From Cymbomonas tetramitiformis (Eukaryota; Chlorophyta; Pyramimonadophyceae; Pyramimonadales; Pyramimonadaceae): a stretch of DNA of 64,000 nucleotides. Below are positions 11,377-21,441 of this stretch, one piece after another. Both the position numbers and the translations under genes were made by a program. Every line of letters starts with the position of its first letter. The stretch's first letter is position 1. Where the stretch lies: the NCBI GenBank assembly GCA_001247695.2, contig LGRX02029050.1, positions 17,043 to 81,042 of the forward strand, read 5' to 3'. The notes under the pieces are model-generated. The model made no database searches and was not told the origin of the DNA. It saw only the letters and a list, made by a program, of their open reading frames with translations.

Positions 11377-13041
11377 TTAGGGTTGTGGAACTTCTCCGCT
11401 CACACTGCCGTTGATCTTGGGCAACCATACAGGCGAAGAGCGCAATGCCGGCCAATCGGTGTCGTCCTCGTCGTCGAAGACGGCGCCGTAGCAAGCAGGC
11501 TCCTCGATGTCATCAGGCAGCGGATAGGCGGCATCGTCCGTGGTTGGCACCACCAGAGAGCCGCTGCCGACGGTGTCGATCGCATCACCTGCAATTGGTG
11601 CAGGCAGGGAGAGGCGGGCGGAGAGGAACGCGGCCGCAGTAGGCTGCTCCTCGGGTGGAGCCGGCGGGTCCACCGCAGGGGGCGGTGCCGTGAGGGCGGC
11701 GGCGGATGCATCAAGCGGCGGGCGGGCAGTGGCCGCTCGCGATGTCTCCAGGTGCCTGTTGTTCGCAAATGCCTCGACGCACACGTACGGGCAGGCACCA
11801 CGGGTGTCGGGGTGGGAGTCCGTGACGTGCCACATGCGGAAGCAGACGGTGCAGGGAAAACCCGTGCCCACCCACTTGAGGTACATGGAGTTTGGTGAAT
11901 CGGACGTCCACTTGCCCTCCAAGGGCGCAGCCGATTGCTTTTGCATGCGAAGGGCCATGGCAACAGGGGAACGCGGAGATGGGTTGGGCTTCTGGGGCGC
12001 CTGCTTAGGGCGGTAGCCAGAGCCCTCGGGTGGGATGTCGGGAGCGGCAGAGGACGAGAGTGTGGCAAGGGGGCTCTCGTCCCGAAAGGCGAGGCGGATG
12101 CGGAGAGCAAGGCGGGCAAAAGTGAAAACCGCACCCGCACGTAACTCACGCAACACCACCAGGTACAGAGGGGCGACGTACGGTGACTGCTTGGCGGACT
12201 CGGACAAAATGTGCCAGAGGTCCATCACGCGGTCGGCGTCGCTGTACGCCGGCTTGAGCTTCTGGTGGCGGTCACCAAGCCGTCGAATTAGTGCAAGTTG
12301 TGGGGCGGGGTCCTCGATCTCGGTGAGGACAACCGCCCTCATCTGGGTCCAGAAGCGCATGCCGTCCGCGTCGGGCACACCCTCCACCTCGTACCGTAAG
12401 CGCTGAAGAGCGTAGCGGCCGTCAGCAGGGTGGTGGCGGGCACACTCGTGGTAGACACTCAGCGCGTTGCCACGAAGTGGGTGCGGAAGGATGCTGAAGA
12501 GGATCTCGTTGATGGTGACGTGGTAAAAGTCATGGTCGTGCTCGAGGTCCAGGAGCTTGGCCGCCTCGCTGTAGGAGACGGGGTAGAGCACGTGAGCCAA
12601 TCCCGAAAGGAGGGCGTTGAAGTCCACGTCGGCAGTCGCGGTGTCCAAAGTGTAACCAGTGGGCATTTTGAGGCCAGTAGACTTCAGGAACGAGATAAGG
12701 TCACTCCCATACTGGAACGCGTAGGCGAGCTGCTCGATGTACTCATCCTCGCGCCCCTCCTCCACAGGCGTGGTGCTCAACACGTCGGGGTCGTTGAAGT
12801 AGTCAAAAGCCGTAGGGGCGTTGACCGATGATGTCGGTTTTGAACGCAATGAAGACGTTCCCACAATTCTGCGTGGTCTACGAGACGAGGCAGGGGTAGA
12901 CTGCGATTCGGAAGGTGAATGTGACGGTGTACCGCCCTGATGTGTGCGGGCAGCGCGCAGAGCGGATGCACGTCCCTCACGTCGAGTCGAAGCCATTGTA
13001 GGAATAAAATATTGCGGTTCCAGTTGTAAATTCAAGCACAC
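11377..13041 (-). CDS. Gag-like protein of the gag-only LTR element
   Basis: Structural capsid-type protein expected to package element RNA. The frame is 554 codons from the first possible start; a better start is the ATG at 12996 (MASTRREGRASAL), giving 539 residues. The N-terminus is basic and Ser/Pro-rich. The middle (about 85-360) is helical with gag-like spacing (LISFLKSTGLKMP, FYHVTINEILFSILPHPLRG). Near the C-terminal third is a metal-knuckle-like CTVCFRMWH followed by a further Cys (C-x2-C-x4-H-x11-C), not the standard CCHC spacing. The tail is Pro/Ala-rich and acidic. The stop is inside the right-hand LTR boundary region. The gag assignment rests on its position between LTRs, its architecture and the knuckle, not on a sequence match. 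Confidence 0.7.
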   Translation of the reverse strand: MCLNLQLEPQYFIPTMASTRREGRASALRAARTHQGGTPSHSPSESQSTPASSRRPRRIVGTSSLRSKPTSSVNAPTAFDYFNDPDVLSTTPVEEGREDEYIEQLAYAFQYGSDLISFLKSTGLKMPTGYTLDTATADVDFNALLSGLAHVLYPVSYSEAAKLLDLEHDHDFYHVTINEILFSILPHPLRGNALSVYHECARHHPADGRYALQRLRYEVEGVPDADGMRFWTQMRAVVLTEIEDPAPQLALIRRLGDRHQKLKPAYSDADRVMDLWHILSESAKQSPYVAPLYLVVLRELRAGAVFTFARLALRIRLAFRDESPLATLSSSAAPDIPPEGSGYRPKQAPQKPNPSPRSPVAMALRMQKQSAAPLEGKWTSDSPNSMYLKWVGTGFPCTVCFRMWHVTDSHPDTRGACPYVCVEAFANNRHLETSRAATARPPLDASAAALTAPPPAVDPPAPPEEQPTAAAFLSARLSLPAPIAGDAIDTVGSGSLVVPTTDDAAYPLPDDIEEPACYGAVFDDEDDTDWPALRSSPVWLPKINGSVSGEVPQP

Positions 13042-13245
13042 GAGGTGTGCAATAAAAACGCAGCTGAAGATGTCGTGAAAAAGATGTCAAGATGTCGAGA
13101 TGTCGTTTGCCGTGCCGTGACGTGCTGCGAGTGGTGCGGTGCGGCTGATGTCGTGTTGCTGCCAAAAGATGTCGATAGAGTCGCAAAAAGCGAAGCGGAC
13201 CAGAGAGACGAATGAGCCGACACGAAAGGTGCGTGGGCTATAACC

Positions 13246-13483
13246 TGATCAAACAGGAGAAATATGAATATATATATCCTGTTTTGTGACTGTAAAAATG
13301 CAGGTGTGCTGGCTCTTGGAATACTAAAGTCAGATAAAATAATAAGATGTTCTGGCTAAGTGTTTCGGGAGCCTGACACTGTGACACAGGCAGCACTGCA
13401 GGTGACATCCAGGCGAGGGGTGAAACTAAGGGTGCACCACTGCTCCCCCCTAAGGGGGGGGGAAAGTCAGCATACCCGTGACA
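13246..13483 (-). repeat. LTR (5' in element orientation)
   Basis: 238 bp, begins TGATCAAAC and ends CCCGTGACA. It matches 10970-11207 except for one base. Confidence 0.88.
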
Positions 13484-14700
13484 GATCTATGAAATGGTAG
13501 TTGGTAGTTGATAGCACCCGGCCACCCGCGAGGGGGGGAAGAGTTTTCATTACGCCTGGCCACCCGCACAGTCAAAGCCATCCCAACGCGCATTCACAAA
13601 ATCCAAACGGAAAACGGCAAAGCTCCAACACCATCGTCGAATCGAACAGGGCAGCCGTGCTAAGCTCGCACCAAGCGCCACCGCCACCGCCTCATCTCCT
13701 CTGCACTCCCTTACAGTGTCCCAACAACATTATCGGGAGTGTTTTTATCTTGAGGATTACCGTTGCCGTCGCTACTCGTTGCTACCGTTACCGAAGTCCG
13801 CTGCTCGTTGTTAGCGAGTTTCGGCCATCAACTTGCCAAATTTATCGTTTCTAGGCTCTGCTTCATTTCGACGCCCGTGCAAAATTCCGCCACAGATTAT
13901 CGCACTCCCTTGCACCACGTGAAACTCTTCGCCATTCACAAGTGTTGTGGAACGGAAAACTAGCAGAACGCTTGACACTCCTACTCTCGATTTTTCAGTG
14001 TGAAAAGGAGACTCGAAAATTCTTGTCGATCGTCGCGTGTAAGGTGCAACGTTCTGTCTATGCGGTGGTAACGGTGAGAGAGTGCACCCCAGTGGTCTTC
14101 CCACCCTTCTTATAGTTCTCAAATATACCAGGATCGCTTCTATGCTCCCACTTGACGCTCCTTCTCCTGTTTACACTTCGGTCGCTTTCATGCTTTTCTG
14201 CGGTCGTTCATACATGTTCGCTTTAGTCTCCTTCGCATCCTCGGTCTCACTTTGAATCCCTCGCGCAAAACAAACAAGGACGTGCTATGATTGTTTCCCC
14301 TTCTACGTTTCACCAGCTCCCCAACCTGCGGCGCGAGATCGGTTGGTTGTAAGACCAGCAATCACATCAACCATTCCTTGACACACACCCATCCCCCCTA
14401 ATTGACACGCAAAACAAGTTTTGGCACTTGCTTTGGGTATGTTTGGGTCTCAGTTTTTGGTACAAGTCTTGAATAGCACTGCCAGTTTTTAGGCACGGCT
14501 TCGTCAAGGTCCCTTATTGCCCGAGCCGTCGCACGGTTGGGCGTATGGATTTGCATAATGGAAGATAATATATATATTTCTAATATAAGTCACCGCACCT
14601 CCTAGGAGCAATTATAAGGCATACAGAAGAAAAAAAAATGTATAGATATATACATTTATTTATTCATTTATTTATATTCGTTTATATTTATTTATATCTA
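13484..14700. other. Intergenic, no gene recognised
   Basis: Mixed-composition sequence ending in an AT-rich TTTA/TTTAT microsatellite at about 14638-14705. Frames up to 117 codons show no motifs. Confidence 0.4.
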
Positions 14701-14701
14701 T

Positions 14702-15320
14702 ATTCTGCTCGGAATACGGGAAAATCGGTGTTTTAAGCCCGTTTGTTGTGGGGTATGTCGCAAGCTGAAATATGCATGTTTCGAAGTTTGCTGCACCTCG
14801 CCGGACCATTTTGGGGGCACGCTGCATTTTCGGTTTTAGAAAAAACATTCTGCTCGGAATGCTGGAAAATCGGTGTTTTCGGCCCGTTTGGTGTGGGGTA
14901 TGTTGCAAGCTGCAATATGCATGTTTCGAAGTTTGTTGCACCTCGCCGGACCATTATAGGGGTACGTTGCATTTTCGGTTTTAGAAAAAACATTCTGCTC
15001 GGAATGCTGGAAAATCGGTGTTTTCAGCCCGTTTGGTGTGGGGTGTGTTGCAAGCTGCAATATGCATGTTTCGAAGTTTGCTGCACCTCGCCGGACCATT
15101 TTGGGGGCACGCTGCATTTTTGGTTTTAGAAAAAACATTCTGCTCGGAATGCTGGAAAATCGGTGTTTTCAACCCGTTTGGGGGGCGTGGGTGCATGTGG
15201 GGTACGTTGGGGGCGGCCGCAATATGCATGTTTCGAAGTTTGCTGCACCTCGCCGGACCATTATGGGGGCTCACTGCATTTTCGGTTTTCAAAAATAAAT
15301 CTGCTCGGCGGAATATTGTA
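14702..15320. repeat. 145-bp tandem satellite
   Basis: Units start at the word ATTCTGCTCGGAAT at 14702, 14847, 14992 and 15137, a strict 145-bp period. A fifth, 162 bp later (about 15299), follows a unit with an insertion. Each unit carries GAAAATCGGTGTTTT, ATGCATGTTTCGAAGTTTG and CACCTCGCCGGACCATT. Frames on both strands here are satellite artefacts. Confidence 0.92.
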
Positions 15321-15536
15321 AAATCGGTGTTTTCAGTCGGTTTCGGTCAGTTTAGGGGAGGGGAGGGGATACCATAGTCGCAATATACATGTCGCAATAT
15401 ATATGTTCGCTTCCGCAATGTATATTGTTTGTTGTATGTATTATCAGCGATTATGCAGCACCATGTATATTACACAAAAATCCAAACAGGATTCTCGAAA
15501 ACATATTCACAAAAGCATCATTTCCAGGCTATCAGC

Positions 15537-16156
15537 CTAACGGGAATCGCTGATCCTAAGATCGCCTCCATCGTTGTTGGATGAACTGCTGCGCAACATT
15601 TCCGATGGCAGCGTGGACCAATTGTGCGAGGTCACCTGGTTGTTGTTGCTGAGATTACTGCACGGGTCGGACAAACAGATGTTGTTGCAGGGGTTGTTGT
15701 TGCAAGGTTTGGGCAAACCGTTGATGTTGCAGGGGTTGTTGTCGTGCAGGGGTTGGAAAAGTTGTTGTTGCTGCAGGCGGGTTGGAAAAACTAGTGTTGT
15801 TGCATATATACTTGTTGCATACACACTGGTTGCATACACACGTGGTGTTGTTGTTGTGGCATCAACATCTGCTGCAGCTGCTCAGGTGCATGTTAGATCT
15901 TTTGTTGTTGGAACTGTTGTTGATGGAGCTGTTGGAACTGGTGATGGAGTTGTTGCATCTACGCTTGCTGTTGTGGCAACTGTGGCTGCAGTTGCAGCCG
16001 CAGCTGCTGGTTTAATGGAGCCTGTAACGGCAGGATCTGCGGTTGCTGTTGCACCGTCTGCTGACAATGTTGAACCCTGACTGCAACTGCCGAGGTGGCA
16101 GAACCTGTTGTTGTTGTTGTTGTTGTTGTGCCTGTCGATCTAACGGATTTTTGCAT
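15537..16156 (-). other. Glutamine-rich low-complexity segment
   Basis: The plus strand is dense in TTG/TGC triplets, so the minus strand reads CAA/CAG runs encoding Q-, N- and T-rich stretches (QLRLQLQPQLPQQQ, NPCNNICLSDPCSNLSNNN) in several frames. Stops interrupt every frame. It may be exons of a Q-rich protein or expanded trinucleotide repeats; I cannot decide which. Confidence 0.35.
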
Positions 16157-16320
16157 TGCCCCGGAAAGATTGTTGTTGTAAACTATTGTGTGATTTTAGG
16201 AAATAGGAATTCGAAATGTGTCCATTACTCTCAAGTCCGTAAGGGGACACTGTACAAAACCTAGTGATTTTCGTACGAAACCTAGTGGGATTCGCAATAG
16301 TGTGGGTTTCGTCCACAATA

Positions 16321-16868
16321 GAGAGGTTCCGATTTCTGATCCCGGGTTACGGTTTACGAGTTAAGGTCATAGATTCCCGAATCTGCATGACAGAACATCA
16401 GTCCTTATCTCGGAATCGTGTCTTCTTAACTCGTAATCCGTAAGACGTGAAAGTCCTGTGAAATCGCCCTTACCGCGTCACGAAATAAGCGATTCCTTTC
16501 CGAGTTACGGCTTAATAAGGACAATTCGCGTTTTCCATCGCCGATGTTAGAATCTTTGCAGATGCTTTCGATCTCACGGTGAAACCGCCACGATGGAAGC
16601 GAACGCGACAGTCGCAGTTCTCGCAGACCGTCAGAAGGCAGAAACGATACTTCCTTCTTTCACTGTTCTTCCATTTCACTGTTCACGCCAGTCATAACGC
16701 GAATTTATATCGTCGATTCCTGATTTCGGAAGGAATCGGCTCTGTGACACAAATCGGCGGGAATCGAAAAGTGGCTTCGGAATAAGCGATCCCGACTGAC
16801 GCGTCCCGGGTTATCGTCATCGCGCGTATCTCGTAATCCGCAACCCGGAACGAAAATCGGAACCTCTC
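16321..16868. mobile_element. MITE-like element with long inverted ends
   Basis: 548 bp flanked by imperfect terminal inverted repeats of about 40 bp. The first 15 bases (GAGAGGTTCCGATTT) match exactly; then CCGGGTT-CGG-TTACGAG is shared with few mismatches. No coding sequence. The left flank ends CACAATA and the right flank begins TTATATTG, so no clean duplication is visible. Superfamily unknown. Confidence 0.6.
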
Positions 16869-17215
16869 TTATATTGTGGTTTCCGTCCACGATATTGTGG
16901 TTTTTGTCCACATGTCGCGATTATGAACAAGAGGCGGCAATGTATGGACTGGCGGGTCGTGGTGGTATTGCTGGGTGCTGAAGTGGCGGTGTATCTTTGT
17001 TGTGGTTGAGTGTGGGGTGCTGTGAGGGATTTTGGGTTTGAGATGTGGGTGCCGCACTGGAGGGCAATTTTTTAAATATATCAATATTGTGGTTTTCGTC
17101 CACTATATTGTGGATAATACCCACGATATCGTGGTTTCTGTCCACGATACCGTGGGTGGCTTCTGTCCACAATACATTGGACGGAAACCACAGTATAGAT
17201 AGTGGGCGGAAACCA
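16866..17215. repeat. Palindromic TATTGTGG/CCACAATA modules
   Basis: Repeated self-complementary units of the form TATTGTGGTTTCCGTCCAC(G/A)ATA occur at 16871-16913 and 17088-17215, alternating orientation. Related copies lie at 17862-17897, 23260-23330 and 23408-23440. Each can form a hairpin. Confidence 0.7.
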
Positions 17216-17229
17216 CCACCTAGTACTCG

Positions 17230-17365
17230 TTGGGGGGATGTCGGGGTATGACTTGGGGGGTGTGAGGCAGATGGCGTGACTTGGGGAGTGTCCGGATATG
17301 CCTTGGGGTGTCGGAGTATGGCTTGGGGGTGTCGAGGTACGTGACTTGGGGGTCACGCGTGGTGT
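17230..17365. repeat. Imperfect ~30-bp tandem repeat (GACTTGGGGGGTGT-type)
   Basis: Four to five degenerate copies of a unit like TCGGGGTATGACTTGGGGGGTG. Non-coding. Confidence 0.6.
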
Positions 17366-19268
17366 GGTATCGGTATGACTATTAAGGGGTGTTGGGGGGG
17401 GGTCAACTTTAGGAGAAAAGCTATCGGTTTTAAAAGTTAAGAGATTGGCAAAAATAAGAAATACGTAGGCTGGCTAGACCCCAAGACATTTTCTTAAAAA
17501 GTATGCAAAACGTAGGTAATCAAAGCCGTTAATTATGATAAAAGTAGGGGACCTTCCCTAAAGTAGACCTTTCCTAACATCACTAAGAAGTTGCCGCAAT
17601 TGTGCACGTGTTCCGTCCTCCATCGTAGTGGGCGGCTTTTTCGAAGTGAGAATCTGTTGCGAATCCAGTAAGAGAAAAACTGATTTTTTACACTTAAGGA
17701 TGAGAAAAACTAGCTGGCAAAATAATCGGTTTTCTCTTATTTCATTGGCTCTCTTAAGTACCGAAGCTGGGGGCGGGGGGTCACAAGTTTAGGAGAAAAG
17801 CCGGCTGACCCTGAAATCTCTGTTTTCTTATTGGTCGGCACTTCATAGACTATAATGGACAGAAACCACTATATTGTGGACAGAAACCATCCTATTATGG
17901 CCCCGATCGACGATACAGTGTACAAGGTTCAATATATTTTAGACAAAAACCACGCACTAAGTTTTGTCCTGCCACCCGTCCGAAAGCACGGTTTGCTCCG
18001 AGGCAGCCTCGGCCAAGACTCGTGACCAGAGCTGAGCGGGATTATTATCAAAAATGCTTGTTCAAAGCAATAATTGTGATGCTGAAATTGCTGGAGCGTC
18101 GTGCCTGCACATCCTGCTCGATCATTCATATAGGCTGACTCGACACTAGCGATAGCAGTTGCACTGATTCTTTGGAACTTATGCCGCGAACCGCTGCTGT
18201 CTCGACTCCCCTAAGACTTTCCCTTTGGACTCTCCGTGTGCACTTGCACACTGCCAAACCTATAGAATTGAAGGTGCCTAACGGGCACTATATGCCGAGA
18301 AGTCTTCTTCTCGAAGCCGAACTTGAGCGTAGTCGTCAGGAACGGATCGTTCATCGCGCGTGCGCATATACTACAATTGCAAAATTTTGGCAATAGCTGC
18401 ACTGACCGCTTACAAACAAGTCGCGACTTTGTGTATATGATAGGTGTATTGTACCCGTGCTGTCCTGAGCTGAGCTTTGGATGCAGCTTGCTCGTTTACA
18501 CATACGGATGATACTGGGTTGTATGCATCTATGGAAGAATATATATATAGCCCATACGCTATGGCTCCTCACATCGTCACTTTGCGTCAAATATTGCAAA
18601 CGTGCCGCACGCTGCCGTTAAGTCCTCTGTTTTATCAGGTTGATGTATATACAATGACCGACTTTATATAGGACCTCAGATCTTCCGGTTGCAATGCATG
18701 TAAATAATCAACGCGGTATCTTCGCAACCCGTTGTAGTCGCAATACACCATCACGCACCCATCCTAGGTAGTGTGTCATATAAATTATGTTCGAGGGTTG
18801 CTGCAATCATATCATGTCTGTATTATCTTAACCGACGTGTGGTATCACGTATCAGGACTGTCACCGTATGTCCAGTGACACCATTCGTGCTCGATGGAAT
18901 TTTAGGTAATCGTATTGGAATTATGCAGGCTCTCCCTGAATCTTTGAAACATTTATTACTCTTCCCGCACTAACTAAGGCGTGATAGCCGAACGGATTCA
19001 CTCTCTGTTCTCATATTCTTCTTATTGGCCGCATTATTCGCGGGGATCTGCCAAGATATGTCCCATAAGGTGTAGTGCAAGAACGCATTCGTCATATCGA
19101 GCACCCACGCACGATTGTGCCATCGACAAATCATTGCCCGAGAGCTGACCGATGTAGGCCCATATCAGACTCCTAGTCTGTTCTAGCTCGTGGTAGCATG
19201 TGTCGCAGCCGGATCGGATTTTCACGTTCACCTTCCGTTCGGGGTTTCACGACACACGCGCACATAAG
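17366..19268. other. Intergenic or TE-derived, no gene recognised
   Basis: Holds one copy of the TATTGTGG palindrome (17862-17897). Several short frames have no motifs. AT-biased and probably decayed repeat DNA. Confidence 0.35.
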
Positions 19269-19276
19269 TTTCATTC

Positions 19277-19545
19277 CAAGGCTCCTAATCGGTTTAACCG
19301 ATATTCCGATATATCGATATATCGGGAAAAAACGGGGAATCGGTATCGATCGATATCATTTTTGTGCACATTTCATCGATAAATCGGTATCGATTCGTTT
19401 AGTATTGGCGGTCTTATGTATTGTATACGGAGAATTGTATATAAAATTCAATAATCGATATGAATCGATATCATCGATTATCGATTAAAAATGTTGAATA
19501 TCGAAATCGATCGATATGCAAGTTTGAAACCGATTAGGAGCCCTG
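19277..19545. mobile_element. hAT-type MITE with 8-bp target duplication
   Basis: 269 bp. The left end CAAGGCTCCTAATCGGTTT (19277-19295) and the reverse complement of the right end, CAGGGCTCCTAATCGGTTT (19527-19545), match at 18 of 19 positions. The flanks are perfect 8-bp duplications, TTTCATTC at 19269-19276 and 19546-19553. CA(G)GG ends with 8-bp duplications are typical of hAT elements. The interior is almost entirely ATCGAT/CGATAT words and has no frame. Confidence 0.88.
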
Positions 19546-19700
19546 TTTCATTCTTCACTAGCCGAGCCCCGGAGAATCAGGATAAGTGTCCCGACGTGCG
19601 CGCGGAATTCTTTGATCCCCAGTGAGGGTACATATATAGTTCAGCCGATCCTTTCTAGTTAGGTGGTGCAAAAGGAGTCGGTCCGAGGATACGCCCCACC

Positions 19701-19980
19701 CAGGGGGGGCGGCATTGTTCCGGGGGGGGAGGCCCCAATTCCGGACACCGTCTTGGTAGGCGGGGGGGTTCAACCCCCTAGGCGTTAAAGCGTGTTGCTA
19801 GGGAGGGGGTCTAACCCCCCTAGGATTTCCGAAAAACACACACTTAAGGGAACTCTTAGGGGGGGTAAATTGCTAGGGGGGTGGGTTATCCCCCCTAGAC
19901 GTTAAGATGTGCTGCTAGGGGGGGCAAAATCCTTGTCCGGAATTGGGGCCCTCTCCCCCAAAGCAATGTCCCCCCCATCG
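19701..19980. mobile_element. G-run-rich MITE-like element
   Basis: About 280 bp with inverted ends of roughly 47 bp. The inner 17 bases, GGCCCCAATTCCGGACA (19731-19747), are repeated exactly in reverse at 19934-19950. The outer parts are G7-G8 runs around GGCATTG / GACATTG. The interior has inverted CCCCCCTAG / CTAGGGGGG units. Target duplication not resolved. Confidence 0.65.
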
Positions 19981-20680
19981 CGCACACATGCCGGCGATAG
20001 ATGACTTTTTTGGGATGTCCAACAAAGCGAGTAATAGGGGAGATGGCCTTGGTGGAGCGTGCACGGCAGATGGGGATCCCTTGATTGCCTAGTGAGCCTT
20101 GTACACGATATCATCGTCATCGGCCGGGGGTTGACGATATCGTGGAGCATGATTTGGGATTCACTATATGTCCCACAACATGTTTTCAGTGTTTTTTATG
20201 ACACTCGCGCGCGGAGGAATTCATGTGTATTTGCGAATTTTAAGTGATGTAAGTGTTGTGAGGTGTTTATTTTGACACGCGTGCAAAAAAGGGTCATGGC
20301 GAAAAAGTAGAATTTGCGGGCGTTTTGGCTCGATTTGTTTTCAGAATTTGACAACTTTGCCTTAGACCTATGTAAAATAGTCATGTTGGATGATGATAAT
20401 GATGCATGGCTGATGGTGGCTGATGTTGGCTGATGATCATGGCTGTTTGCTGGCTGATTTGTAGGTGACACATAATGATCATTGCGCGAATGATGCTAAT
20501 TCAGCCAATTAACAGATTATGCAATCCTCGATCTTAGCCTAAAAGGGCGTTCGGGTCCAATAAAATTTTGTGAATTGTAATGAACCAATGGAATTTTGAC
20601 AGATATTCGAAGAGCGTCAACTGATTTTGATAACTGACGGTTAGCAAGCGACGACGACTTCATTCTAACCAACTGACAAG
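19981..20680. other. Upstream region of the Rep-element genes
   Basis: Contains an inverted pair of ACGATATC-type words (about 20103-20145) and a GATGATGATGGCTGATG run near 20385-20440. No exon found. Confidence 0.35.
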
Positions 20681-21358
20681 ATGTATCAACCTCCTAGCGT
20701 GGGCAGCGTCGACTCAGGTATCCCAAATGTTTATTTTATTGGCACTGTAGATGGACATTATTGGGAGCGTTTTTGCTGCGGACGGTGGATTTTCAAGCAG
20801 GCTTTGGTCATTGTATATGGGTCTGAGGTGAACTTATCTTGTGGCAATAATAGGTTTATGTGTATGTCTTGTGTTGAGGCTTCATCGGAGCCAGATTTTT
20901 AAATGGACCACTTATTAAGTATTAAGAGGCAGAATGCTCTAGCTCAAAAGGAATACCTCCGGAAACGGCGTGAGGACAACGCTAGGGGGAAACGGTTAAC
21001 TAGATATATAGCTAGAGAACTGTCAATCGAGTTCAAGAGGCCCAAGGCGATCGACAACCATGACACAGACATTGCAATTACAGTCATCGTGGTTTTCACA
21101 GCAGACATTCTTAGAAGGGGCATCGATGTTACACGGTAAGAGCAAGAAACATTAGTCTACGGCAGAGTTCAAAAACTATTGTACAACTCACAGCAAGTAC
21201 TAGTCGAATACAGAAATTATGATGGACAATTCTACACTTTTACATTTGTCTGCAAGCAGATTGTCTGCGTGTTTGACGTGAAGGAGGAAGAGCCTTTGCC
21301 ACTACCGCTGGCACCTTGCAAGGAATGCTGCTGGCGAAAAGGGAATCCCTTTCATTAA
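20681..21358 (+). pseudogene. Unrecognised frame with two in-frame TAA codons
   Basis: One frame stays coding-like from ATG at 20681 to 21358 except for TAA at 20900-20902 and 21137-21139. It reads HYWERFCCGRWIFKQ, then KRQNALAQKEYLRKRRED, then LLYNSQQVLVEYRNYDGQF. The first TAA is followed at once by ATG, so two short proteins are also possible. A 30-bp GTAAGA...GGCAG segment (21136-21165) would remove the second stop as a very short in-frame intron. It lies just upstream of the Rep-like gene and may be an accessory gene of the same element or its decayed N-terminal part. No family recognised. Confidence 0.4.
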
Positions 21359-21441
21359 AAGGTGCGCCGCCAAACGAAGCTTGCAGAATCCCTGCGCCGC
21401 CAAAAGGAAGCATGTCACTGACCGGTTAATTTTGAACGCAG

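Larger units (their letters stand above)
10970..13483 (-). mobile_element. Gag-only LTR retrotransposon (TR-GAG-like)
   Basis: A 2,514-bp element is bounded by two 238-bp direct repeats that differ at one base. Both begin TG and end CA, as LTRs do. Its only long frame, on the minus strand, is a gag-like protein. There is no protease, reverse transcriptase, RNase H or integrase, and no space for them. In element orientation the 5' LTR is at 13246-13483; the sequence just inside it reads GGTTATAGCCCACGCACC, a possible primer-binding site. Just before the 3' LTR is a purine-rich GGGGTGAGGTGG, a possible polypurine tract. The flanks share only a 3-bp match (GAT), so a target duplication is not proven. 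LTR identity implies recent insertion using another element's enzymes. Confidence 0.85.

Noticed and set aside
11400..12149. 249-codon minus-strand frame and several plus-strand frames inside the gag-only element
   Set aside because: Shadows of the GC-rich gag gene in other frames.
10960..13490. 5-bp target duplication for the gag-only LTR element
   Set aside because: Only GAT is shared by the two flanks, which could be chance.
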